Below are positions 1 through 6,690 of a DNA stretch of 14,013 bases, piece after piece. The position numbers and the translations under genes were made by a program. Within the stretch, counting starts at the first letter, position 1. Each line of letters starts with the position of its first letter. The notes beneath the pieces are model-generated. The model saw nothing but the letters and a program-made list of their open reading frames with translations. It made no database searches and had not been told where the DNA came from. The stretch lies in NCBI GenBank assembly GCA_023230175.1, contig JALNXV010000049.1:1-14013 (forward strand). The letters run 5' to 3'. This DNA is from Candidatus Cloacimonadota bacterium. Its GTDB lineage: Bacteria; Cloacimonadota; Cloacimonadia; Cloacimonadales; WRIO01.

Positions 1-1
1 T

Positions 2-73
2 TTATTTGGTGTAGAACCTTTAGAAAGGGATGAAATCCAAAAACAGATTTACGATGCTGTTTATTCAAAGTGA
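2..73 (+). CDS. C-terminal tail of an unidentified protein, cut by the window start
   Basis: An open frame enters from the left edge and encodes 23 residues ending in ...KQIYDAVYSK before TGA at 71-73. The mix of charged and hydrophobic residues looks like a real helical C terminus, but the piece is too short to assign to a family. It lies just upstream of the iteron-like repeats and rep, so it could be another plasmid backbone gene such as a partition or mobilisation gene. That is only a guess from position. Confidence 0.35.
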   Translation, partial: LFGVEPLERDEIQKQIYDAVYSK

Positions 74-132
74 AAATCTGGGTGTCCTATGAGAAACTCA
101 GGAAAAGTAAAAATAGATTACGGATAGAACAC

Positions 133-181
133 TAGCATAGAAATTGAGAACTATTTTATCAAATAGCATAGAAATTGAGAA
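133..181 (+). repeat. Two iteron-like 18-bp direct repeats upstream of rep
   Basis: The sequence TAGCATAGAAATTGAGAA occurs twice without mismatch, at 133-150 and 164-181. The starts are 31 bp apart, close to three helical turns, so a bound protein would meet both sites on the same DNA face. The repeats lie about 50 bp upstream of a Rep_3-type initiator gene and are followed by A+T-rich DNA, the usual layout of an iteron origin. Only two copies are visible; most iteron plasmids have more, so further copies may lie outside the window. A weak promoter-like pair (TTGAGA at 175-180, TATGAT at 200-205, with a long 19-bp spacer) overlaps the second repeat, which would let Rep repress its own gene. 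Confidence 0.6.
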
Positions 182-233
182 ATTTAAGCATTAAGTTGTT
201 ATGATTACTTAAATTTTGTTTAACGGAAGTGTA

Positions 234-1712
234 ATGGAGCAAGGAATCAAACCTACGAAACAACAATTATTTAATGAAGAACAGAAAAAATTGTTAAAAA
301 ATCGTAAAGTTGTTCAGTTAAATAAGTTTGTAAAAGGAGATGTTTCTGCTTTTACTGTTAATGACTTAAAAGTATTTAAGCTAATAATTTCAAAAGTTGA
401 CAGTAAAGATTCTTTGTTTAAAGAATTTTATGAAATTACTACAGATGAAATAAAGGCACTAAATATAAATGAAAAACATTTATATAGTATAATCCGAAAA
501 ACACTTAAAACACTTGCCAATATTTATATAACATTTGATGAAGGTGATTCAGTAAGAGAAGTAGGGCTTATTAGAAATGACTTTAAATTTGAGAAATATA
601 CTAAAAAAATATTAATTAATTTTAACGATGATATGGATGAGTATTTAATAAACCTAAAGAAAAACTTTTTTATGTATGATCTTATTGATATTGTTAACTT
701 TAAATTCAAGCACACAATAAAATTCTACGAGTATATAAAATCTCAATCTTTAAATGTTATAAAACTAAAAATTGAAACCATCAAAGGCATTTTAGATTTA
801 AAAAATAAGTATTCTAGGTATACAAACTTTAGAGCAGATGTTCTAGAAGTTATTCTTGAAGAAATTAATGCAAGCTCAAATACTCTCTATGTTTCCTATA
901 CAGAGGAGAGAATAGGACCAAAAGTCGAATATATAATATTTCATGTAAAAAGAATTAAAAGTGATTTACTTCTTGATGACAATACAAATAAAAATAAATA
1001 TGGATACTTATTAGGAAAAGAGTGTGAATACTTAAATAAATTTCACACATTGGAAAATATAGATATTGAAAATAATCTTATTGTATTAAGAGAAGTATTA
1101 ACTTCTAATCATACAAATATTGTAAAAGATAATGAATTAGGGGTTGAGGAAACATTAAAAAAACTATTTAAAAAAGATTATATAGAGTCATCTTCTGTTG
1201 AAGAAGAACCAAATGAAATTCAAAGATTATTAACAGTTAAAGATTTTAAGAAATTTAGAGAGCAAGTAATTGTGCAATATTCAGGAAAACAACTAGCAAA
1301 TGGTGTTCCAGGGTTTGAACCAGAAGAAATTATATCAGTGCAAGATCAAACAGGTTATTTAGTGAATGGCTCAAATGGAAAAGTTATAACAAAAGAAGAA
1401 AGTTTAATAATTTGGAGATATTTATATAAAAATAGGAATTTAGTAGGAAAAATAGAGGTAGAAAATCCAACTAAAAGATACAACAATAAAATAATTTATA
1501 TTCATAAGAATAATGAATTTGGAGACAGAGAATCATTTAAATATATGGTTACAGATATTAAAGAAGAAAAAGATGAAGAAGGAAATTCTAAATACAGATT
1601 ATTTATTCAAAATTTAAATGATCCTTTTCAAGAAATAGAAAAATCTAAATCTCTTTTAACAATTGAGCAACTAAAAATATATATTGAAGAAAGTAGTAAA
1701 ACAGATAATTAA
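234..1712 (+). CDS. Plasmid replication initiator, Rep_3 (RepB/RepE-like) family, with long C-terminal extension
   Basis: Predicted initiator that binds the origin repeats and opens the DNA for theta replication. Residues from about 20 to 250 have the Rep_3 pattern of two winged-helix domains: an early KxVxLNKFV...FTVNDLKVFKL segment, then a second domain with RYTNFRADVLEVILEEIN and a strand ending VEYIIFHVKRI. The protein is 492 aa, well over the roughly 250-350 of classic Rep_3 proteins. The last 200 or so residues are an extra, charged region (start near GVEETLKKLF; contains GVPGFEPEEIISVQDQTGYLVNG) that I cannot assign. The open frame could extend to TTG at 216, but ATG at 234 has a GGAAG ribosome site at 225-229. 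Iteron-like repeats lie upstream, and a terminator and a helicase gene follow. Confidence 0.85.
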   Translation: MEQGIKPTKQQLFNEEQKKLLKNRKVVQLNKFVKGDVSAFTVNDLKVFKLIISKVDSKDSLFKEFYEITTDEIKALNINEKHLYSIIRKTLKTLANIYITFDEGDSVREVGLIRNDFKFEKYTKKILINFNDDMDEYLINLKKNFFMYDLIDIVNFKFKHTIKFYEYIKSQSLNVIKLKIETIKGILDLKNKYSRYTNFRADVLEVILEEINASSNTLYVSYTEERIGPKVEYIIFHVKRIKSDLLLDDNTNKNKYGYLLGKECEYLNKFHTLENIDIENNLIVLREVLTSNHTNIVKDNELGVEETLKKLFKKDYIESSSVEEEPNEIQRLLTVKDFKKFREQVIVQYSGKQLANGVPGFEPEEIISVQDQTGYLVNGSNGKVITKEESLIIWRYLYKNRNLVGKIEVENPTKRYNNKIIYIHKNNEFGDRESFKYMVTDIKEEKDEEGNSKYRLFIQNLNDPFQEIEKSKSLLTIEQLKIYIEESSKTDN

Positions 1713-1714
1713 TT

Positions 1715-1746
1715 AAAAGTATTCGTTTCAAAACGAATACTTTTTT
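1715..1746 (+). terminator. Intrinsic terminator after rep
   Basis: A 13-bp perfect stem (1715-1727 paired with 1732-1744, core AGTATTCGTT/AACGAATACT) closes a 4-nt loop, and the 3' arm runs directly into a T tract ending at 1746. It begins two bases after the rep stop and ends only 15 bases before the helicase start. Helicase transcription must therefore read through it or start inside it, which would set the rep-to-helicase ratio. Confidence 0.85.
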
Positions 1747-1761
1747 ATAAAAGGTAAAACA

Positions 1762-3093
1762 TTGGATATAGCATATTCTATTAGCATTGAAAAAACGATA
1801 TTAAGTTCAATTTTATTTAGCTCTGATGAAATTTATACTGTTTCTGAAATTCTTGAAGTAGAAGATTTTTATTTAAAAGCACATCAAGATATTTACGAAA
1901 TTATGTTGGAATTACATAATGAAGAGATGCCTATAGATGAAGATTTTATAAGAAGAAGAGGGGTAGGAAAGGCGTTTAATGATTCAATTCTAATTGAAGT
2001 AATAAGTACAAATCCTATTACTAATGTAGAAGCGTATTGTATTGAAATAAAAGAAGACTCAAAAATAAGAAAAATTCAAAACTTATCAAGAAAAATTCCT
2101 AAGTATATTGAAGAAAATATAAAAAGCGATGATGTTTTATATAGTTTACAAAAAGATATAGAGGCTATTGAAAATCAAAATATTCAAGATGCCTTAACTA
2201 CAAAAGATTTAATATCACTTGTGGTTAAAGATATGAAAGACGCTGCTGAAAATGGCTCGAAGATAGTAGGGCAGAGTTCGGGGTTAAAAGCACTAGATAA
2301 AATAATAGGAGCTTTTGAAGATGGCGATTTAATTATAATTGCAGCAAGACCTTCTATGGGTAAAACAAGTATTATTTCCACTTTAGCAATACAATCTTTG
2401 CAAGATAAAGCAGGGGTACTAATAGAGTCATTGGAAATGCCTGCAAAAAAGATTATGATGAGACTTATAGCTACAAAAGCACAAGAGAGCTTAAGTGATT
2501 TGAAAAAAGGCTTAGTCAAGAGTAGGGCTAATTTTCAAGAAGCAGTTGATTTTTTTGAAACATCAAATTTAATCATACACGATAAATCATATCCTACACT
2601 AACAGAATTACAAAGTAGAATAAAAGCAATTTTAAGAAAAAATCCAAATATAAAAAATGTGTTTGTTGATCATACGGGAAAAGTACAGCTTCTAGGAAAA
2701 ACCAGAGAAGACATTGAAATAGGGCAGATTTCATCAATGTTAAAGAAAATAGCAAGAGATTACAATATAAGAGTTTTTTTACTTCAGCAATTAAACAGAG
2801 GCTTAGAATCAAGAGATAATAAACGACCAATATTAAGTGATTTAAAAAATTCTGGAAATATTGAGGAAGATGCAGATATTGTACTTGGTTTATACAGGGA
2901 AACATATTACAAAAAAGAGAAAAATAAAGAATTAAATCTATCCAATAGTGACAATGGACAAGAAGCTGCAGAAATTATAATACTAAAAAACAGAGATGGA
3001 AGAACAGGAACAGCTCATGTAGGATTTGAAGGAAAATATGTAAGATTTGCAGAAAAAGAGCCTGATAAGCCTATTGTTGTTGAATTTGAATAA
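1762..3093 (+). CDS. DnaB-like replicative DNA helicase, plasmid-encoded
   Basis: Predicted hexameric 5'-3' helicase that unwinds the plasmid fork. The 443 aa are slightly short of chromosomal DnaB (about 470). Residues 1-100 match the helical N-terminal domain; residues 165-435 are the RecA-like motor with Walker A ARPSMGKT (195-202), the H1a region LIESLEMP (220-227), Walker B ending FVD (Asp303), the LLQQLNR sensor (340-346) and SGNIEEDADIVLGLYRE (364-380), and the KNRDGRTG arginine segment (409-416). After Walker B it reads DHTGKVQL, not the usual DYLQL. The start is TTG: AAAAGG at 1749-1754 is 7-8 bases upstream, and the next ATG would remove much of the N-terminal domain. Carrying its own helicase next to rep suggests independence from host DnaB loading. 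Confidence 0.88.
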   Translation: MDIAYSISIEKTILSSILFSSDEIYTVSEILEVEDFYLKAHQDIYEIMLELHNEEMPIDEDFIRRRGVGKAFNDSILIEVISTNPITNVEAYCIEIKEDSKIRKIQNLSRKIPKYIEENIKSDDVLYSLQKDIEAIENQNIQDALTTKDLISLVVKDMKDAAENGSKIVGQSSGLKALDKIIGAFEDGDLIIIAARPSMGKTSIISTLAIQSLQDKAGVLIESLEMPAKKIMMRLIATKAQESLSDLKKGLVKSRANFQEAVDFFETSNLIIHDKSYPTLTELQSRIKAILRKNPNIKNVFVDHTGKVQLLGKTREDIEIGQISSMLKKIARDYNIRVFLLQQLNRGLESRDNKRPILSDLKNSGNIEEDADIVLGLYRETYYKKEKNKELNLSNSDNGQEAAEIIILKNRDGRTGTAHVGFEGKYVRFAEKEPDKPIVVEFE

Positions 3094-3122
3094 TTAAAAA
3101 GAAATTTAACATCCAACTAAGT

Positions 3123-3173
3123 ACTATATAATATATTTAACTATAGAATAAAGCTATATAAAGATATTATAAT
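3123..3173 (+). promoter_or_regulatory. Probable promoter/operator of the first hipBA operon
   Basis: A TATAAT at 3168-3173 lies about 16 bases before the ribosome site of hipB, with no good -35 box. Upstream are ACTATA elements at 3123-3130 and 3140-3146. The second forms a short inverted repeat (TATAG at 3142-3146, CTATA at 3154-3158). The same ACTATA core recurs in front of the second hipBA operon, which supports an operator function. The DNA is very A+T rich, so short matches must be read cautiously. Confidence 0.45.
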
Positions 3174-3189
3174 ATACATAAGGACTAGA

Positions 3190-3483
3190 ATGATAGAACT
3201 ATCCACACCAATTGAAATAATTTCTAAAATGGTTATTCTAATAGAGAATGAAAGAAAGATACAAAATATTCAACAAAAAGAACTGGCCTTAAAAGCTGAT
3301 GTTCCACTTCCTACATATAAACAATTTATTTATAATAATAAAATCTCATTTGAAAATTTAATAAAAATATTAATGGCTTTAAAGCTGTTTGATAAGCTAA
3401 ATGCATTAATAAAACAAAAAGAGTATAAATCTTTAGATGAAATTAGAAGAGCAGATAACTTGCCTAAAAGGATTGACAAATGA
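3190..3483 (+). CDS. hipB: HipB-like antitoxin, helix-turn-helix repressor
   Basis: A 97-residue XRE-type DNA-binding protein. The helix-turn-helix covers about residues 20-65 (NIQQKELALKADVPLPTYKQFI...ISFENLIKILMAL), and the tail ends LPKRIDK. The second HipB in this window also has LPKRI near its C terminus. By family knowledge it should bind its own operator and hold the HipA kinase inactive. Its ATG follows an AAGGA ribosome site at 3180-3184. Its stop overlaps the hipA start in an ATGA junction, the normal arrangement of hipBA operons, so translation is likely coupled. The call rests on the HTH plus the downstream hipA; the sequence alone would only say XRE regulator. Confidence 0.8.
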   Translation: MIELSTPIEIISKMVILIENERKIQNIQQKELALKADVPLPTYKQFIYNNKISFENLIKILMALKLFDKLNALIKQKEYKSLDEIRRADNLPKRIDK

Positions 3484-4742
3484 ATATGGAAGTTGAAGCA
3501 TATATTTTTGATAGAAAAATAGGAACAATACTTTTAAAAAATGGGATTGTTTATTTTGAATATGATCAAAAATTTAAAGAATCTAAGCTTGAAATATCTC
3601 CTTTAAAATTGCCATTATCTTTAAATACTGTATATACAAATACAGATGATAGATATTTTGAAGGGTTAGCAGGAGTATTTCATGATACTTTACCTGATAA
3701 ATTCGGAACTAAAGTTATTGAACGATATTTTGAATCAAAAAAGATTCCAACACATGAACTTAATGTAATACAAAAACTAATGTTTGTTGGTGATAAAAGT
3801 ATTGGGGCAATTACATATAAGCCAATTATTTATAAAACAGATGAACGAATAACAGATGAACTTATAGAGCTTCAAAAATTTTACGAAAATGCAAAAAAAA
3901 TCATAAGTGGTGATGCCATTGAAGTTGCAGGTGAGATTCTTAGTTTCATGGATAGTGCAGCTAGTGCAGGTGGTGCAAGAGCAAAAGCGATAGTTGGATA
4001 TAACCCAAATACAAAGGAAATGACAAGTGGTGTTAAAAGAGATTTAAAAAAGGATTTTGAACACTATTTGATTAAGTTTGATATTGCAAATGATGATGGA
4101 AGCAGTAGTGACTATACAAAACTAGAGTATCTTTATATGAATATGGCAAGAGAAGTTGGTATTGATGTTCCTAAAATTGAATTATTAACACATGGGAACT
4201 TGGTTCACTATTTAATAAAACGGTTTGACAGAAACAAGGGTGAAACACTACATTTACATTCAGTAGCAGGACTTACACATTCAAATTTTAATATTCCAAT
4301 GCATTACTCATATGATGACCTTTTTAGGCTTACTAGGTATCTTACAGGAAGCCAAAGAGCAGTAAATGAACAATTTAAAAGAATGGTGTTTAATAATATA
4401 GGAAAAAATCAAGATGACCATGCTAAAAACTTTGCATTCACTATGAATAAAAACGGTATTTGGAATATTTCTCCAGCTTACGATATAACATATGCAAATG
4501 GAACTGGATATACAAAAAATCACCAGTTATCATTGATGGGCAAAACAAATGATTTTACAAAGAAAGATATTTTAAAAATTTCAAATCAGCACTCAATTAA
4601 GGAAAATTATGCAAAAGAAATAATTGAAAATACAATAGAAGTTTTTACAAATTTCCAAAATAGGGCAAAGGAATTAGACATAAAAAATGAAGTTATTTCA
4701 GAAATTCAAAATGAGATTAGAATTACAATTAACAGAGCATAG
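3480..4742 (+). CDS. hipA: HipA-family serine/threonine kinase toxin
   Basis: A 420-residue full-length HipA. Visible landmarks are the N-terminal HipA domain with FEGLAGVFHDTLPDKFG (60-76), the glycine-rich SAGGARAKA loop (162-170) in the region where E. coli HipA has its autophosphorylated serine, LIKRFDR (245-251), the catalytic segment NIGKNQDDHAKNFAF (306-320, Asp313 the likely base) and the metal-binding SPAYDITYA (331-339, Asp335). All key residues are present, so it should be active. Known relatives phosphorylate aminoacyl-tRNA synthetases and stop growth; the target here is unknown. Subdomain 1 is fused, so this is a two-gene hipBA, not a hipBST. AAAGG about 8 bases before ATG 3480 serves as the ribosome site; ATG 3486 is an alternative start. 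Confidence 0.92.
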   Translation: MNMEVEAYIFDRKIGTILLKNGIVYFEYDQKFKESKLEISPLKLPLSLNTVYTNTDDRYFEGLAGVFHDTLPDKFGTKVIERYFESKKIPTHELNVIQKLMFVGDKSIGAITYKPIIYKTDERITDELIELQKFYENAKKIISGDAIEVAGEILSFMDSAASAGGARAKAIVGYNPNTKEMTSGVKRDLKKDFEHYLIKFDIANDDGSSSDYTKLEYLYMNMAREVGIDVPKIELLTHGNLVHYLIKRFDRNKGETLHLHSVAGLTHSNFNIPMHYSYDDLFRLTRYLTGSQRAVNEQFKRMVFNNIGKNQDDHAKNFAFTMNKNGIWNISPAYDITYANGTGYTKNHQLSLMGKTNDFTKKDILKISNQHSIKENYAKEIIENTIEVFTNFQNRAKELDIKNEVISEIQNEIRITINRA

Positions 4743-4775
4743 AATAATCCGAAACTGTAACCATGTAATCTAACT

Positions 4776-5195
4776 TCACCTCCCATTAACAACATAAACA
4801 GGCTTAGTATCAGAAAAATAAGCCAATGCTCCTAAGAGAATAAAAAATGAAATAACAGCTAATGGTAAATATAACATTGCTTGAAATAAACTCATAAAAA
4901 AACCAAACATAAAATTGGTTCTTTTTATATTGTAATACAGAGCATAAAATATTCCTAAAATTCCAATAGCCATTAAAAGTTGACCATTAAGAATATCTCC
5001 ATGTTTAATTAAAGCCGTTTCATATCCTCTTTTTCCAAAGTATATTAAACCATAAGATATTGAGATTATAATAAAGTTTCTTTTATTATAAAACTCATAT
5101 CTAAAATGTTTATAACTGTACTTGTTAATAGATTGAACAATCATAAAAAGAATAAAGACTAATATCGCACCTCCAATAATACTTAACACTAACAT
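4776..5195 (-). CDS. Small polytopic membrane protein of unknown function
   Basis: A 139-residue protein with about four hydrophobic segments: residues 1-23 (rich in I, L, V, F), 40-54, 72-88 and a long one at 95-127 that may be one or two helices. I do not recognise a family. Its ATG has a strong ribosome site (AAAGGAG on the minus strand, 5201-5207). An exact TTGACA-N17-TATAAT promoter lies upstream (5237-5265, minus strand). It is convergent with hipA (33 bases apart) and divergent from the HTH gene at 5333, which could regulate it. Confidence 0.7.
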   Translation of the reverse strand: MLVLSIIGGAILVFILFMIVQSINKYSYKHFRYEFYNKRNFIIISISYGLIYFGKRGYETALIKHGDILNGQLLMAIGILGIFYALYYNIKRTNFMFGFFMSLFQAMLYLPLAVISFFILLGALAYFSDTKPVYVVNGR

Positions 5196-5236
5196 TTCGA
5201 CTCCTTTATTATCTGCAACAGATATATTATGAGTAA

Positions 5237-5265
5237 ATTATATACTACATTAATAAACTTGTCAA
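5237..5265 (-). promoter_or_regulatory. Consensus sigma70 promoter for the minus-strand membrane protein
   Basis: On the minus strand the sequence is TTGACA (5260-5265), 17 bases, TATAAT (5237-5242), an exact match to the consensus in both boxes and spacing. It points at the gene ending at 4776, about 40 bases before its start codon. Confidence 0.75.
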
Positions 5266-5297
5266 TACTTTATTAGCTAATATAGTTAAATATATGA

Positions 5298-5303
5298 TAT
5301 AAT
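5298..5303 (+). promoter_or_regulatory. -10 box of the first small HTH gene
   Basis: TATAAT at 5298-5303 lies 19 bases before the ribosome site and 30 before the start codon at 5333. No recognisable -35 lies 16-18 bases upstream. Campylobacterota promoters commonly depend on the -10 alone. Confidence 0.45.
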
Positions 5304-5332
5304 TATTTCTATTTCAGATATAAAGGCATAAC

Positions 5333-5557
5333 ATGACTAAAGAAGCATTTATTTTACGATTAAAAGAGTTAAATATTTCACAAAAAGAGTTTTCTTTTCT
5401 TTCAAAAACGCCTTACTCAACTTTAAATAATTGGGGATTTTGTAAAGATGATAAAACTATTCCTGTTCCTAATTGGGTAGAGCCATTTTTAGAGTATTAT
5501 GAAAAGGCTTCTAGGTTTGATATTATTGCTCGTGAACTTTGTGGGAAGTTAAAGTAA
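5333..5557 (+). CDS. Small helix-turn-helix protein with NNW motif (paralogue 1)
   Basis: A 74-residue predicted DNA-binding protein. Residues 10-34 form a helix-turn-helix of the XRE/Cro type (LKELNISQKEFSFLSKTPYS then TLNNW), followed by PVPNWVEPFLEYYEK and a short helical tail. It aligns without gaps over its first 34 residues with the protein at 5914-6132 (15 of 33 identical after Met). AAAGG at 5322-5326 supports the start. It is divergent from the membrane protein gene, so it may repress that promoter or its own. Its cellular role is not known to me. Confidence 0.72.
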   Translation: MTKEAFILRLKELNISQKEFSFLSKTPYSTLNNWGFCKDDKTIPVPNWVEPFLEYYEKASRFDIIARELCGKLK

Positions 5558-5594
5558 GTGTTTAGTTTTTGAATATAAATAGAGATAATTTATT

Positions 5595-5699
5595 TTATTT
5601 ATTTCGTATTTTTTTTTCAGAATTCAATTCTTTAATGTATGCAAGCATAAGTGCTATTGTAGATAACATCATAATAATTAATACTGTTTCATTATTCAT
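5595..5699 (-). CDS. Candidate 34-residue single-span membrane peptide
   Basis: An ATG frame encodes MNNETVLIIMMLSTIALMLAY followed by a charged tail ending KKIRNK. That is a short polar N terminus, one hydrophobic span of about 16 residues and a basic C terminus. AAAAAGG about 9 bases before the ATG is a plausible ribosome site. The size and layout resemble type I toxin peptides (Fst, Ldr and TxpA styles) or small regulatory membrane peptides, but there is no clear sequence identity to a named family. The start overlaps the end of another hydrophobic frame by eight bases, suggesting coupled translation. In A+T-rich DNA such short frames also arise by chance. Confidence 0.4.
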   Translation of the reverse strand: MNNETVLIIMMLSTIALMLAYIKELNSEKKIRNK

Positions 5700-5781
5700 T
5701 CTTTAATACCTTTTTATTTAATTTATGTGCTTGATATCCTAATACAATTCCAAACAACAGCAATAGCGTTTCAATTATGAT
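5692..5781 (-). CDS. Possible upstream hydrophobic mini-ORF lacking an ATG
   Basis: This frame encodes IIIETLLLLFGIVLGYQAHK plus a basic tail and stops inside the start of the 34-codon ORF. A purine-rich ribosome site (GAGG and AAAAAGG, 5790-5800 on the minus strand) sits at normal distance from ATC at 5781, but no ATG, GTG or TTG is suitably placed. It could be a gene that lost its start, use a rare AUC/AUA/AUU start, or be chance. The hydrophobic stretch followed by lysines mirrors the next ORF, which is why it is listed. Confidence 0.22.
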   Translation of the reverse strand: MIIETLLLLFGIVLGYQAHKLNKKVLKNE

Positions 5782-5901
5782 TTTAATTTCCTTTTTCCTC
5801 TTTTTTGTTTTAATTTTAATATACCATACTTGAAAGTAATATTAATTTCCTATTTCGGATGATAAATAAACTCATAATTGCTTATTAAGATACATATGAG
5901 C

Positions 5902-5907
5902 TATAAT
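5902..5907 (+). promoter_or_regulatory. -10 box immediately before the second small HTH gene
   Basis: TATAAT at 5902-5907 ends six bases before ATG 5914. TTGCTT at 5878-5883 could be a partial -35 with an 18-base spacer. If used, the transcript would begin at or within a base of the ATG and be leaderless. Confidence 0.35.
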
Positions 5908-5913
5908 CAATAT

Positions 5914-6132
5914 ATGGAATATAAAAAATTTAAAGAATTATTACAAGAAGCCAATTTAAATGTTAAACAGTTTTGTCAATTAAGTAGTGTTCCATACTCT
6001 ACTTGTAATAACTGGACAACATCTTCAACCCCTTCTTGGGTACAAAGTTGGTTAAAGCTTTATATTGAAAACCAAAAGCTACAAACATTTAAAGCCTTAG
6101 CTAAATCAATTTGTGATGATAAAAATAGTTAA
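5914..6132 (+). CDS. Small helix-turn-helix protein with NNW motif (paralogue 2)
   Basis: A 72-residue protein of the same kind as that at 5333-5557: helix-turn-helix QEANLNVKQFCQLSSVPYST then CNNW, followed by PSWVQSWLKLYIE and a helical tail ending KSICDD. The frame is open upstream to ATG 5896 and TTG 5878, but neither has a good ribosome site. ATG 5914 puts the start exactly where the gapless alignment with the paralogue begins. The start is therefore inferred from paralogy and is uncertain. It converges on the membrane protein gene at 6151-6333 with 18 bases between the stops. Confidence 0.62.
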   Translation: MEYKKFKELLQEANLNVKQFCQLSSVPYSTCNNWTTSSTPSWVQSWLKLYIENQKLQTFKALAKSICDDKNS

Positions 6133-6150
6133 GACTGTTTTTGTATTGAT

Positions 6151-6333
6151 TTAAAACATCGCCTTAATATACTCTTGTACCTTTTCATTCTTTCTATAGA
6201 CTTGAACATACGCAAAAAACAATCCAAATGCAAACAACACTGAAGAAATAACCACTAATTCTAATTTATTAGTTGTAGCTAAAATAGATGCTGGAAGAAT
6301 TAAAAACATAAAAATTGTCATGTAGTTATACAT
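6151..6333 (-). CDS. Small two-span membrane protein of unknown function
   Basis: A 60-residue protein with two predicted membrane helices (about residues 6-21 and 25-46), a short loop TNKLE between them and a charged tail (RKNEKVQEYIKAMF). The frame can be extended by 11 residues to ATG 6366. ATG 6333 is preferred because AAGGAG (minus strand, 6341-6346) lies seven bases upstream of it, while nothing suitable precedes 6366. No family is recognised. It repeats the theme of the region: a small membrane protein beside a small HTH gene. Confidence 0.6.
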   Translation of the reverse strand: MYNYMTIFMFLILPASILATTNKLELVVISSVLFAFGLFFAYVQVYRKNEKVQEYIKAMF

Positions 6334-6393
6334 AAATAGACTCCTTGTGTTTGCTCTATTTTTCATTGATGTGAAAAATAAAATATATATTGA

Positions 6394-6421
6394 ATTATAC
6401 TTATAAATGGGTCAAAGTCAA
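6394..6421 (-). promoter_or_regulatory. Promoter for the two-span membrane protein
   Basis: On the minus strand, TTGACT (6416-6421), 16 bases, TATAAT (6394-6399). This is one mismatch from consensus with near-optimal spacing, about 60 bases before the ATG at 6333. Confidence 0.6.
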
Positions 6422-6428
6422 GAGGTGG

Positions 6429-6464
6429 TTTAAAGGGGGTAATTACATAATTACCCCCTTTAAA
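6429..6464. other. Perfect 16-bp intergenic hairpin
   Basis: The arms 6429-6444 and 6449-6464 pair perfectly (core AAAGGGGGTAATT/AATTACCCCCTTT) around the 4-nt loop ACAT. The five-G block stands out in this A+T-rich sequence. There is no T tract on either strand, so a simple intrinsic terminator is not indicated, although it lies between the divergent promoters of the two-span membrane protein and abiE. It could be a transcription block, a protein site or a single-strand initiation structure. Confidence 0.6.
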
Positions 6465-6626
6465 AAGAGAAATTTAATTTAATTGTTTGCTGATAACACC
6501 ATATTACTGGGCTTTCTTAAATTAGAGTTCTCTTCATTTTGGTCCTTTACTGATAGACTTAGACAAATAGATTGATTTTAATTCCATATAAAGCAACAAA
6601 GCAAGCAATTATAGTGTTTTAGATAA
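6465..6626. other. Non-coding stretch upstream of the abiE promoter
   Basis: No gene or repeat was found here on either strand. Together with the hairpin and the promoter it makes a gap of more than 300 bases between the ORFs ending at 6333 and starting at 6691. Confidence 0.5.
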
Positions 6627-6676
6627 TTGACAATAGATATATAATTCAGTATAATTAATTAATAATATTGATTAAT
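6627..6676 (+). promoter_or_regulatory. Consensus promoter and palindromic operator candidate of abiE
   Basis: TTGACA at 6627-6632, 17 bases and TATAAT at 6650-6655 form an exact sigma70 consensus. A 23-bp near-perfect palindrome (6654-6676, one mismatched pair besides the centre) overlaps the end of the -10 and the expected start point. AbiEi antitoxins are known to bind inverted repeats in their own promoters and repress them, so this is the likely operator. The A+T-only makeup weakens the palindrome argument. Confidence 0.65.
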
Positions 6677-6690
6677 AAAAGGAGCAAAAG

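Larger units (their letters stand above)
5558..5913. other. Intergenic stretch with tiny minus-strand ORFs
   Basis: This stretch between the two small HTH genes has no sizeable gene on the plus strand. On the minus strand it holds a 34-codon ORF with a ribosome site (5595-5699) and, overlapping its start, a second hydrophobic frame without an ATG (5692-5781). No convincing terminator was seen. Confidence 0.5.

Noticed and set aside
133..181. CRISPR array
   Set aside because: Only two 18-bp repeats with a 13-bp gap, no cas genes and a position before rep; iterons are the better reading.
524..715. Minus-strand frame of 63 codons inside rep
   Set aside because: It lies wholly within the rep gene on the other strand, has no ribosome site and reads as low-complexity hydrophobic sequence expected from A+T-rich DNA.
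2184..2905. Two minus-strand frames inside the helicase gene
   Set aside because: Both overlap conserved helicase motifs on the coding strand and encode no recognisable domain.
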